The notes below the pieces were generated by a model, which was not told the origin of the DNA, searched no databases, and worked only from the letters and a program-made list of their open reading frames with translations. DNA of 50,033 bases, taken from NCBI GenBank assembly GCA_018364485.1, contig JAGZLX010000005.1:1-50033 (forward strand), given 5' to 3'. The DNA comes from Granulicatella adiacens (GTDB taxonomy: Bacteria > Bacillota > Bacilli > Lactobacillales > Aerococcaceae). Made by a program: the position numbers and the translations under genes. The first letter of the stretch is position 1, and each line of letters starts with the position of its first letter. Of the stretch, positions 42,121-50,033 are shown piece after piece.

Positions 42121-42456
42121 CGTACAAAAAGATGATACCGAAGAAAATTGCGGATTTTATAATCGCAGTAACAGGGAATCGCATCGAATGTGAGGGAGAA
42201 AGACAGAAATCTCCTAAATACATTAATGTATTTAGGGGATTTCGTTTTCTTTCCCCCACAAAGTTGAATAGGGATGAGCAAGCTAGATACAGCGAAGCTC
42301 ATTCCATTCAACCACTGTGCTTACGCGAAGTAGGGACTTGTTCCGTACTTCGCGTTTGAAGCTTCGAAGGTGCAAGACCGAGGCTTGCACCGGTGCCCTG
42401 TAACAGCGATTATAAAAATAATCCGCAAGGATTCGAAGGTATCATCTTTTTGTGCG
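42121..42456 (+). ncRNA. Structured RNA-like element B with 19-bp terminal complementarity
   Basis: Ends 42121-42139 and 42438-42456 are complementary over 19 positions with one G-U. Inside them GCGGA (42150) pairs with TCCGC (42422), and TTTTATAATCGC (42155) pairs with GCGATTATAAAA (42406). The core at 42194-42319 matches element A: GGG/CCC, GAAAGA/TCTTTC, GAAATC/GATTTC, then CAC-AAA-GTTGAAT ... ATTCAAC-CACT-GTG. Two further hairpins follow: ACGCGAAGTA/TACTTCGCGT, and GGTGCAAG/CTTGCACC. A T-run closes the element, so it also works as a terminator. It could be a structured RNA or a folded miniature mobile repeat. Confidence 0.6.
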
Positions 42457-42527
42457 TATTTTATAGTCAGCTTTCGCTATTTTGTGGTATCCTATGTAAA
42501 GAGAAAATGAAAGAAAGTAGTAGCGCC

Positions 42528-43496
42528 ATGAAGAAAATTATCGTTATCAATACCGGTGGTACGATTGCCATGAGTGAAGACCGCTCAACCGGTAACGTAA
42601 CCCCAACAAGCACCAACCCACTAACAAACTCCGACACGATTTTTGCACCCATCGCAAGTGTCGTCGTAGAGGATCTATTTAACCTTCCGTCTCCACATAT
42701 GACGGAGGAAAAAATGTGGGAAGTTCAAAAGCGAATCGTTCAAGCGCAACAAGAAGGCTTTGACGGAGCGGTGGTGACTCACGGTACCGATACATTAGAA
42801 GAAACAGCGTATTTCCTAGAGTTAACAACAGACGGAAAATTCCCAATCGTTTTAACAGGAGCGATGCGTTCAAGCAATGAAATCGGAGCGGACGGGTTAG
42901 CGAACTTACGCAGTGCCATTATTACGGTAACGAGTCCAGAGAGTGTGGACAAAGGCGTTCTTGTCGTGATGAACGATGAAGTCCATGCAGCAACGTATGT
43001 GACAAAGACGCATACAACTAACGTAGCGACTTTCCAAACTCCAACTTTTGGGCCGCTTGGATTAGTATCCAAGAGTGAAGTGATCTACTTCCAAAAATTC
43101 TTACATCATGAATACTATCCAATTCAAGAACTCGTGGATAAGGTATACTTATTAAAAGCATATGCTGGAATGGATTCGATGTTATTTGATGCTATTGCCG
43201 ATTCAGATGCGAATGGATTGGTCATCGAAGCTCTTGGAGCAGGTAACTTACCGCCAACGACACTTCCTGGGTTGCAACGTTGCTTGGATAAAGGAATTCC
43301 AGTCGTGCTTGTATCTCGTGCATTTAACGGTGTGACATACGATGTATATAATTATCTTGGTGGAGGCAAACAGCTTCATGAAGCAGGAGTGATTTTCACA
43401 ACAGGGCTTAGCGGACAAAAGGCTCGTGTGAAATTATCAGTGTTATTAAGCGCTCATGCGAATAGAGAAACAATCATTAGAGCATTTCAAGTATAG
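42528..43496 (+). CDS. Asparaginase
   Basis: Hydrolyses asparagine to aspartate and ammonia. The 322 residues have both catalytic-threonine motifs: VINTGGTIAM (residues 5-14) and VVTHGTDTLEETAYF (near 84-98). There is no signal peptide, so it is the cytoplasmic type. ATG 42528 gives the family's usual beginning, MKKIIVINTGGT. An ATG at 42507 and other upstream starts are in frame, but none has a clear ribosome binding site. The upstream DNA is element B. Confidence 0.92.
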   Translation: MKKIIVINTGGTIAMSEDRSTGNVTPTSTNPLTNSDTIFAPIASVVVEDLFNLPSPHMTEEKMWEVQKRIVQAQQEGFDGAVVTHGTDTLEETAYFLELTTDGKFPIVLTGAMRSSNEIGADGLANLRSAIITVTSPESVDKGVLVVMNDEVHAATYVTKTHTTNVATFQTPTFGPLGLVSKSEVIYFQKFLHHEYYPIQELVDKVYLLKAYAGMDSMLFDAIADSDANGLVIEALGAGNLPPTTLPGLQRCLDKGIPVVLVSRAFNGVTYDVYNYLGGGKQLHEAGVIFTTGLSGQKARVKLSVLLSAHANRETIIRAFQV

Positions 43497-43511
43497 GAAA
43501 GAGGAATAGAT

Positions 43512-44627
43512 ATGGTTAGAAAAATTGGACGAGTGGTTCGTCAATATGAAGGAAAACCAATTATTTACGGCATGCCACTAGAAGAGCTAACAGCTTGGTT
43601 TGAAGCAAAAGGCGAAAAGAAATTCAGAGCAGAGCAATTATGGGACTGGCTTTACCGCAAACGTGTAACTAGTTTTGAAGAAATGACAAACTTGCCAAAA
43701 TCACTGATTGAGGAGTTACAAGAAGAATTCACATTCCCAGTGTTAAACGAACGTATCAAACAACAATCAACAGACGGAACACGTAAATTCCTCTTTGAAT
43801 TAGCAGACGGCCTCTTAATCGAAACGGTATTAATGCCACAAGAATACGGCTTATCTATCTGTGTAACGACACAAGTAGGATGTAATATCGGATGTACTTT
43901 CTGTGCCAGCGGGATTATCGCAAAACAACGTGACCTTGTTGCTGGGGAAATCGTAGCGCAAGTGATGCACGTGCAACGTACTTTAGACGAAGTGTCTCCT
44001 GGGGACCGTGTCAGCCATATCGTAGTTATGGGGATTGGGGAACCATTCGATAACTATGATAACGTGATTAAGTTCTTGAAAGTTGTTAACTCTGATAAAG
44101 GTCTTGCTATCGGGGCTCGCCATATCACTGTATCTACAAGTGGTTTGGCTCCAAAAATTCGCGAGTTCGCAGACGAAGGACTACAAGTCAACCTTGCATT
44201 GTCCCTTCATGCGCCAGATAACGATACACGTTCTCGTATCATGCGTATCAACCGTAAATATCCAATCGAAGTTGTGATGGATGCAATCAATGAATATATC
44301 GCAAAAACTAATCGTCGTGTAACCTTCGAGTACATCATGCTCGATCACGTGAATGACTCTGTGGAACAAGCGCAACAATTGGCCGACCTTCTTGCGGATA
44401 AAAAACGTCTTTCATACGTCAACTTAATTCCGTATAACAAAGTTCGTGAACATGACCAATATGAACGTAGTGGAAAAGAACGCGTAGTAGCCTTCTACGA
44501 TGTTTTGAAGAAAAACCACATCAACTGTGTCGTTCGTAAAGAATTCGGACATGATATCGAAGCAGCCTGCGGACAATTACGTTCAAGCCAAATGAAACGG
44601 GACCGTGCTGAAAAAACAAAAGCATAA
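43512..44627 (+). CDS. rlmN: 23S rRNA (adenine2503-C2)-methyltransferase RlmN
   Basis: This 371-residue radical-SAM enzyme methylates A2503 of 23S rRNA and A37 of some tRNAs. The cluster motif CNIGCTFCAS (near residue 122-131) is preceded by GLSICVTTQVG. The methyl-carrying cysteine lies in DIEAACGQLR near the C-terminus. It starts 15 bp after the asparaginase gene, so the two may be co-transcribed. The ATG follows AAAGAGGAA. Confidence 0.96.
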   Translation: MVRKIGRVVRQYEGKPIIYGMPLEELTAWFEAKGEKKFRAEQLWDWLYRKRVTSFEEMTNLPKSLIEELQEEFTFPVLNERIKQQSTDGTRKFLFELADGLLIETVLMPQEYGLSICVTTQVGCNIGCTFCASGIIAKQRDLVAGEIVAQVMHVQRTLDEVSPGDRVSHIVVMGIGEPFDNYDNVIKFLKVVNSDKGLAIGARHITVSTSGLAPKIREFADEGLQVNLALSLHAPDNDTRSRIMRINRKYPIEVVMDAINEYIAKTNRRVTFEYIMLDHVNDSVEQAQQLADLLADKKRLSYVNLIPYNKVREHDQYERSGKERVVAFYDVLKKNHINCVVRKEFGHDIEAACGQLRSSQMKRDRAEKTKA

Positions 44628-44639
44628 TAAAATAGAGCT

Positions 44640-44670
44640 ACCACACTTCAGAATAGAGGTGTGGTTTTTT
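44640..44670 (+). terminator. Intrinsic terminator after rlmN
   Basis: ACCACAC (44640-44646) pairs with GTGTGGT (44659-44665), followed by Ts to 44670. Confidence 0.88.
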
Positions 44671-44758
44671 GCGTGCAAAAATCAAACGAAAGTCGATATT
44701 TTTATAAGAATTTGATTGGAATCTACAAAAGAACTCTATTTTATAAAAGAAAATTTGC

Positions 44759-44764
44759 TATAAT
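44759..44764 (+). promoter_or_regulatory. -10 element of the ABC exporter cluster
   Basis: TATAAT with TGC before it (extended -10), 66 bp upstream of the first gene. The -35 region is AT-rich without a clear hexamer. Confidence 0.6.
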
Positions 44765-44830
44765 ATTAATAAAGGAAGCGGTAACAGAAATGGTTAAATT
44801 AAGATACAAGTATAGGAAGGAGTCAAACGA

Positions 44831-45715
44831 ATGCTAGAAGTTCATATTCAGAATTTTTCATATGGGAAAAAAGAGATTCTAAATCAGATTGACTTAGAGC
44901 TTCCATCGTCTCAGATTATTGGACTAGTAGCACCGAATGGCGTAGGAAAATCTACGCTTATCCAAATACTGTCTGGACACTTAAGAAATAACGGTATTTC
45001 GGTGTGCTATCAAGGGAAGGATTATACAACCGAACCATTATTTATGAGACAACATATCGTGAAAATGCCTGATCAATCTGAATTATACGATGAATTAAAT
45101 GGAATCGAGCATTTGAATTTCTATGCCTCGATGTGGAAAGTAGCATCTGGAACTGTTCAAACTGTGATAGAGCAGTTAAAAATGGAAGACTATATTCATC
45201 AAAAAGTGGGTGGGTATTCACTAGGAATGCGGCAACGTCTTTGTTTTGCATTAGTACTGGTTACAAAAGCAGACTATATGCTTGTGGATGAAGTGATGAA
45301 CGGGTTAGACCCTGATAATGTGGAATTGATTTCTAAAGTGTTGAGACAGTTACGGGATGAAGGAAAAACGATCGTGATGGCCTCTCATTTACTGAACAAT
45401 CTTGATTCGATTGCCGACAAGATTTATTTTATGAAAGAGAAACGAATCGCCCTGGAATATTCACCGCAAAAAGAAGGCGTGAATACACTTCAATTGACCT
45501 TTATTTCCAAAGAGCATTTCGAAAAGTTTGTAGAGCAATTTCCAAGAGAAGTAGACATGGTGAATCCTGAAGGAAGACAGATTAACATTCACCTTACGGA
45601 TGGTGAGCTTCCAAAAGAAAAATGGAATTGGATACTAGAAAACATCCATCAATGTAGTGAAATTAAGATTGGAGCAAAAGGTTGCTACGCACTTTATAAA
45701 GAATTGTACGGATAG
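44831..45715 (+). CDS. ABC transporter ATP-binding protein (BcrA/ABC-2 type)
   Basis: This 294-residue protein has Walker A APNGVGKSTL (near residue 34), a degenerate signature SLGMRQRL in place of LSGGQ, Walker B YMLVDEVMNGLDP and the switch histidine in MASHLLN. The extra C-terminal 80 residues are typical of ATPases that drive ABC-2 exporters such as those giving self-protection or peptide export. Two membrane-protein genes follow, and together they could form one exporter. Substrate unknown. Confidence 0.87.
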   Translation: MLEVHIQNFSYGKKEILNQIDLELPSSQIIGLVAPNGVGKSTLIQILSGHLRNNGISVCYQGKDYTTEPLFMRQHIVKMPDQSELYDELNGIEHLNFYASMWKVASGTVQTVIEQLKMEDYIHQKVGGYSLGMRQRLCFALVLVTKADYMLVDEVMNGLDPDNVELISKVLRQLRDEGKTIVMASHLLNNLDSIADKIYFMKEKRIALEYSPQKEGVNTLQLTFISKEHFEKFVEQFPREVDMVNPEGRQINIHLTDGELPKEKWNWILENIHQCSEIKIGAKGCYALYKELYG

Positions 45716-45751
45716 TGCAATCGAAAGTTTAAAAAGAGAGGAGAAGCTAGC

Positions 45752-46942
45752 ATGAAAACACAATTACTGTTGATTGTTCGAAATCGATTAATGAAAATTC
45801 AGTTCATCGGTTGTGTATTGCTGATGGTTGTGTTTCTAGTGATGAATTTTCAACAAAAATCTTCTCTCAATGACCTTTTCAATAGCAGTTTAAATCAAGG
45901 AGATAAAATTCATTTGATACTAATCAATGAATATGAAGAGGAAGCAAAGAAAAAAAGTTTAACGGAAACAGAGGAAAAATGGCTAGAGAATTCAGTTGCT
46001 TATCATCGTTCAGTAACAGCGTTTCAAAACCAAGATTATAAAACTTATATAAAAGAACAGATTCATTTTTGGGAGTTGCGACTTGAATTAAGAGATAAAG
46101 AACAATCGCCCCTTCCGATTTATAATACAATTGGATTTAATCCTAGTAAGCAGGAACAGTTAGAGTATAAGAATGTCAAACAACTTTTAATGGAGTTTCG
46201 TTCTTTAGACGAACAGGGTCGCTATCAATTAGACGATATTATACAAATGGTCAATCGAATATTTTGGATGGAATGGACAAGATATGAGGAACCGATGATG
46301 TATTGGTTGCCAGTTCTATTTTCAATCTTGCTACTATTTATCAGTCCTATTCTGTTAGATGATTGGAAGCATCGTAGTATGTTAGCTGTGAAGCCGATTC
46401 GTCAGTGGAAATATTTATTACAAAAGATGAGTAGTTACTGGTTGGTAAATATGGCCCTAGTAATTCTGGCTTTATTTGTAGTTTTTTTAGTACAGAGTTT
46501 AGCTTTTGGCTGGGACAACCTCACTACGCCGTTTCTTGTATTTCGTGGGGAAGAGGAGCTCCTCATGCTTCCGTTACAATTTATAGGAATCGCGTTACTC
46601 TTTGTAGCGTGTGTGCTCCTATTCTTAATCAATCTCGTCGCATGGTGTAATCAGTTGAGTAGAAATAAGATGGTAGGGTTCATCGCAGGGATGATGGTTA
46701 TTTGGGCAGAGCCTATCCTCCGTTCCATGAAGATTTATCCTTCTTTTGCGGACAAGTTGCCACTGTACTATGTGAACTTCGGCTCTGTCATTCAAGGAAT
46801 GAAAGATGACTTTTATGCGACGGGTACGTTCACGATTTCAAACGGATGTGCCAGTTTACTTGTAGGAGCATTCGTGTTCTTCTTGTTGACAGTTGGAACT
46901 TCATGCTGGCAAGAGCGTCATAGACGAGGAGGTTCGGTATGA
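45752..46942 (+). CDS. ABC-2 type membrane protein, unknown substrate
   Basis: This 396-residue protein has one N-terminal membrane segment (about residues 16-31), a charged extracytoplasmic region of about 150 residues, and five more hydrophobic segments from about 185 on. That is the layout of ABC-2 permeases of peptide or antibiotic exporters. A GAGAGGAG site precedes the ATG at 45752. The stop overlaps the next gene by ATGA. It has the same topology as its downstream neighbour and probably partners with it. Confidence 0.75.
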   Translation: MKTQLLLIVRNRLMKIQFIGCVLLMVVFLVMNFQQKSSLNDLFNSSLNQGDKIHLILINEYEEEAKKKSLTETEEKWLENSVAYHRSVTAFQNQDYKTYIKEQIHFWELRLELRDKEQSPLPIYNTIGFNPSKQEQLEYKNVKQLLMEFRSLDEQGRYQLDDIIQMVNRIFWMEWTRYEEPMMYWLPVLFSILLLFISPILLDDWKHRSMLAVKPIRQWKYLLQKMSSYWLVNMALVILALFVVFLVQSLAFGWDNLTTPFLVFRGEEELLMLPLQFIGIALLFVACVLLFLINLVAWCNQLSRNKMVGFIAGMMVIWAEPILRSMKIYPSFADKLPLYYVNFGSVIQGMKDDFYATGTFTISNGCASLLVGAFVFFLLTVGTSCWQERHRRGGSV

Positions 46943-48000
46943 GTAGATGGGTTCAATTAGATAGAATGCATTTAAAGAAAAGAGGATTTTTCTATAAGAT
47001 ACCGCTTCTTATCTTAGTAGTTGCGGCGCTTGTCATGGGATATCATCACGTTACAGGAAAACCGGCCTTAAGAGATGTGATTGAACGACAATTTTCTCAG
47101 ATAGATGATCTGAAAGATTCGTTTGAGAAACAAATGACGATCGATGAAGATACAAAGAAAGAGATGAATACTACTTTCCAGGCTCTTTACCAAACCTATG
47201 CACAAGAAAATGGGATTTATACAGTGAAGGGGAAAACGGAACGGCTGATTCCGATTTATGAAAAGCGATTGGAATTGGTTGAGTTTCTTCTAGGACGTGG
47301 GTCGCAAGAATGGGCGGATTCGTTAGAGAGTCCTATGCAAATTAGAGCTAAACTCCAATTACTCCATTATTTAGTTGGAAAAGAGATATCCTACCAAACC
47401 TATTACCAGTATGGTGATTTTATACAGACGATTTTCCAACTTCTTGGCTACGGTATCCTTGTCTTCTTTTTCCTTGTGCAAGTTGGGGGATATTTAGAAA
47501 GAAAACAACGACACAGAACGCTGCTAGAAGTAGTGCCGATTTCTAATAAAGAAGAATTATTGACCGAAACGCTTTATTCTTTGAAATACTTTTATGCTTT
47601 TCCTAGTCTGCTGGTGATTCTGTCTGTAGTGGCGTATGGAATCCTAATTCAAGAGAATGTTTTTCTGTTTCCTGTTTCGTATATTTCTAATGGGGAAACA
47701 ATCTTTATTTCAGCGACTCAAGGAATCCTACTGTCGATTGGATATCCATTATTAGCAATTGTTGGATTATTTATTGCACAGATACTGCTCGTTTCTTTGA
47801 TTAAAGATACGATGGTGTCGACGATTGTTCTCTTTATCCTTGGATATTTGAGTATTGGAGGGTATTCGTTAGGGGCTATTTTACAGATTAGTGTATTACC
47901 AGCCCTGCAACAGGGAGTACCACTTGTGATAGGAGCCTGTGTAGGAGTGGCCTTCTCCATTTTATTTATTGGTATAAGATTAAAAAATATTAGGAAGTGA
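46939..48000 (+). CDS. ABC-2 type membrane protein, unknown substrate
   Basis: This 353-residue protein has the same plan as the preceding one: a first span near residues 20-35, an external acidic domain of about 130 residues (with DDLKDSFEKQMTIDEDTKKE), then five hydrophobic segments. It is coupled to the previous gene by ATGA overlap with GGAGGTTCGGT before the start. I infer a heterodimeric permease driven by the ATPase at 44831. Its stop codon is inside the terminator stem. Confidence 0.75.
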   Translation: MSRWVQLDRMHLKKRGFFYKIPLLILVVAALVMGYHHVTGKPALRDVIERQFSQIDDLKDSFEKQMTIDEDTKKEMNTTFQALYQTYAQENGIYTVKGKTERLIPIYEKRLELVEFLLGRGSQEWADSLESPMQIRAKLQLLHYLVGKEISYQTYYQYGDFIQTIFQLLGYGILVFFFLVQVGGYLERKQRHRTLLEVVPISNKEELLTETLYSLKYFYAFPSLLVILSVVAYGILIQENVFLFPVSYISNGETIFISATQGILLSIGYPLLAIVGLFIAQILLVSLIKDTMVSTIVLFILGYLSIGGYSLGAILQISVLPALQQGVPLVIGACVGVAFSILFIGIRLKNIRK

Positions 48001-48028
48001 GAAATTAAATTTTCTCACTTTTCTTTTA
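47996..48028 (+). terminator. Terminator overlapping the stop of the second membrane protein
   Basis: GTGAGAAA (47997-48004) pairs with TTTCTCAC (48011-48018), followed by TTTTCTTTT. The stem includes the TGA stop codon. Confidence 0.75.
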
Positions 48029-48113
48029 TTATCCGCCAAAAGTCCTATATACATTGGATTAAAGCAATGTTACACTATGAGCATAATAATAAGTTGAAGT
48101 GGAGCGAGTGTGT

Positions 48114-49724
48114 ATGAGGGTTGTTTTTCGGCAGTTTAAAAAAGAAGTATTTATCATGATTACATTGCTCACCCTGATTGCAGGGGCGGAGCTTGTGTCG
48201 AGTGTTGTGAATGCGCAGACTTTAGATACTTTAGTGAACATGGATATTCATAATTTCTTTTATAAAGCGATTTGTTTAGTTATTATTTTTGCGTTTTATC
48301 TATTGTTTACGTATATGTTGATTCGATACCAAGCCTACTTTAATCAAAAAGTTGCGACGTGGTTAAGGGACCGTATTAGTCATTCGATTGAAGCGACGTC
48401 TTATGGGCGCTTCTATGAAAAGAATAGTCAAACGTATATTTCGTGGTTTACAAGTGACTTGGAACAGATTAAAGGGCATGCGATTGATCCAACCTTTGAT
48501 GTTATCGGAGGAATTATTTCTGCGGTCATTTCCGCGGTAGCGTTATTTATGTATCATTGGTCTATCGTTTTACTAGCAGCTATTTGTATTGTCATTATGG
48601 CCGTGTTGCCGGCTTTATTCTCAGCAGAACTGACAGAAAAAACCATCAAAGTGTCAGAAGCCAATGAAAAATTCGCAAAATCCATTTCGGATTTATTGAG
48701 CGGATATGATACTCTATTTGTTTTTCGTAAGTTAGCGTATTTAAAAGAAAAAATCCATGAAAAATCTGTTGAAGTAGGAGATACGCATCGAGACTATAGT
48801 AAGTCGATGGCCAAAGTTGCCGTTAGTGGTGGGATTGGGAATGTGTTTAGCCAGATTTCTGTATTCATCTTAACGGGATACTTAGCTTATATTGGCGAAG
48901 TGAGTATCGGGAGTATTCTAGCAGCGATGGCATTAAGTAGCACCATCTTCAACGTGCTAGGAAATATTAGTCAAAAGATTGGTTCAATTAAGAGTGCAGA
49001 CTCATTGTTTAACAAATATGAGCAATTAGAACCCGCAGCTCTTGTAGAGGAAGCACCAGAAGAGGCACCACGTACTCTTATTGAAGTGAGTGATGTTTCC
49101 TTTAACTACGGAGAAAAGGTGATTTTAAATCATGTGTCTCTTGGCTTTAACGAAGGGCAAAAATATGCGATTACTGGCGAGAGCGGAACAGGGAAATCCA
49201 CTCTGTTAAATATTATCGCTGCTAAATTAACGGAGTATTTAGGAGAAGTGAAACTCGCTGGAGTTGATGTGAAGAAACAATCCTATGATGAGTTATATCG
49301 TCAAATGGTCTATATCGCTCAAAAACCACATATCTTCACGACAACCATTCGCGAAAACGTAACGCTCACTGAAGAGTTTACGGATGAAGAAGTTTGGGCG
49401 TCTCTTGAAAAAGTGGGGCTCGCTTCTATCGTACGAAACTTGCCACAGGGATTAGATACGGTCTTAGGCGATGGTGATTCAAATCTATCCGGCGGTCAGT
49501 TGCAACGCATTGCCTTTGCACGCGGGTTGATGAAACAACCAAAAGTCTTCTTGCTGGATGAAGTCAGCTCCAACTTAGACGAAAAGACAACCATTGAGGT
49601 GTTGAAACCAATACTAGAAGATAAGAGCGTGACCGTTCTATGGGTAACGCACCATCTTCCTGAAGCTTTGAAAGAAAATATCGATCAAACGATTCAAATG
49701 AGTGAATTAAATCAAACGGCTTAA
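48114..49724 (+). CDS. ABC transporter, fused membrane and ATP-binding domains
   Basis: This 536-residue half-exporter has six membrane segments (to about residue 290) followed by an ATPase domain. The ATPase has Walker A GESGTGKST (near 357-365), signature NLSGGQLQRIAFARGL and Walker B VFLLDEVSSNLDE. ATG 48114 is preferred over an in-frame GTG at 48099, with GGAGCGAG upstream. It would act as a homodimer or with a partner elsewhere. It is separated from the previous cluster by a terminator, so shared function is not assured. Confidence 0.88.
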   Translation: MRVVFRQFKKEVFIMITLLTLIAGAELVSSVVNAQTLDTLVNMDIHNFFYKAICLVIIFAFYLLFTYMLIRYQAYFNQKVATWLRDRISHSIEATSYGRFYEKNSQTYISWFTSDLEQIKGHAIDPTFDVIGGIISAVISAVALFMYHWSIVLLAAICIVIMAVLPALFSAELTEKTIKVSEANEKFAKSISDLLSGYDTLFVFRKLAYLKEKIHEKSVEVGDTHRDYSKSMAKVAVSGGIGNVFSQISVFILTGYLAYIGEVSIGSILAAMALSSTIFNVLGNISQKIGSIKSADSLFNKYEQLEPAALVEEAPEEAPRTLIEVSDVSFNYGEKVILNHVSLGFNEGQKYAITGESGTGKSTLLNIIAAKLTEYLGEVKLAGVDVKKQSYDELYRQMVYIAQKPHIFTTTIRENVTLTEEFTDEEVWASLEKVGLASIVRNLPQGLDTVLGDGDSNLSGGQLQRIAFARGLMKQPKVFLLDEVSSNLDEKTTIEVLKPILEDKSVTVLWVTHHLPEALKENIDQTIQMSELNQTA

Positions 49725-49736
49725 CGAATGTTTAGT

Positions 49737-49770
49737 GACCTTCCTATGGATGAATAGGGAGGTCTTTTTT
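49737..49770 (+). terminator. Intrinsic terminator after the ABC half-exporter
   Basis: GACCTTCCTAT (49737-49747) pairs with ATAGGGAGGTC (49754-49764) with one wobble, then six Ts. Confidence 0.92.
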
Positions 49771-50033
49771 GATGTGTCGAATGCATGAAAAAGTGCGATA
49801 TGATAGGTTTTTACCTCAAAAAGGAACAAAAAACAGTGTAATAAATGAAGAAATTATGACCGAGAATGTAAGAAAATTCTACGAACGTGTTACAGGATGG
49901 TGTCAAATGTTACGGAAACATATGTTCTTGTCATCTGTTTGTCATAATAACATCAGAAAAAGTCAAAAAAATTAAGTGACCTTAACAAACCGCATAAAAT
50001 CAACATTTCCGATTTTTTTCGTGGTAACATTAT
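49771..50033. other. Non-coding end of window, probably upstream region of the next gene
   Basis: I see no supported gene here. A 68-codon frame exists but has no ribosome binding site and an unremarkable composition. The last bases are AT-rich and may hold a promoter for a gene beyond the edge. Confidence 0.4.

Noticed and set aside
41742..42311. 189-codon frame on the minus strand over the mvaS-asparaginase gap
   Set aside because: It runs through the C-rich candidate sRNA and half of element B, has no ribosome binding site, and its composition is that of translated hairpin DNA.
42111..42359. 82-codon frame on the plus strand within element B
   Set aside because: It crosses the paired arms of the folded element. 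No ribosome binding site precedes it and the peptide resembles no protein.
49769..49975. 68-codon frame at the end of the window
   Set aside because: It starts in the T-run of a terminator without a ribosome binding site. No domain or membrane segment supports it.
1..50033. tRNA, rRNA, prophage, insertion sequence or replication origin
   Set aside because: I saw no tRNA-like cloverleaf, rRNA stretch, transposase, integrase or origin-type box cluster. Element B could be a non-autonomous mobile unit, but no transposase supports it.

Overview
The window looks like chromosomal DNA from a low-GC Gram-positive of the order Lactobacillales. The evidence is a Bacilli-type ribosomal-protein/ecf/truA gene order, AGGAGG-type ribosome binding sites, a T-box leader, an M29 aminopeptidase, an HMG-CoA synthase of the mevalonate route, and PsaA/AdcA-type metal lipoproteins. 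A Carnobacteriaceae member such as Granulicatella would fit, but that is inference. I see no rRNA, tRNA, CRISPR array, phage or insertion-sequence gene.

Layout. 1-9384 is the end of the ribosomal superoperon: rpsE (5'-truncated), rpmD, rplO, secY, adk, infA, rpmJ, rpsM, rpsK, rpoA, rplQ, then, after a hairpin-rich 237-nt gap, the ECF module (ecfA1, ecfA2, ecfT) and truA. 9429-14866 holds an M29 aminopeptidase and a LysR / PanE-like reductase / EIIC-like transporter cluster with a second LysR gene. 14948-22884 is mostly single-gene units separated by strong terminators: phosphoglucomutase, an unknown lipoprotein, an orphan rhamnulose-1-phosphate aldolase, NAD salvage (pncB-nadE), a 42-aa membrane peptide, a NUDIX hydrolase and nagB. 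23105-30308 is dominated by solute uptake: a manganese-type ABC operon under DtxR/MntR-like operators, an amino-acid ABC operon behind a T-box whose specifier reads best as CGC (Arg), and a zinc lipoprotein with a fused ZinT domain behind a Zur-like box. 30884-35260 is a regulator plus potABCD polyamine operon. 36142-41760 holds a DUF1846 gene, a DUF2974 alpha/beta-hydrolase, and divergent thiolase and HMG-CoA synthase genes. 42528-49724 holds an asparaginase, rlmN and an ABC exporter cluster.

The most unusual content is not protein-coding. Two intergenic regions (30309-30630 and 42121-42456) contain the same approximately 127-nt folded core, with matching helix lengths, conserved loops and compensatory base changes. 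That is the signature of a structured RNA family or a folded repeat. Other intergenic features are a third large hairpin (35373-35557), three tandem copies of a roughly 170-bp unit (35590-36096), a candidate C-rich small RNA with its own promoter and terminator (41898-42092), and two sets of overlapping tandem dyads with identical geometry but different half-sites (22950 and 30683). I could run no database search or folding program. Family assignments rest on motifs recognised by eye.
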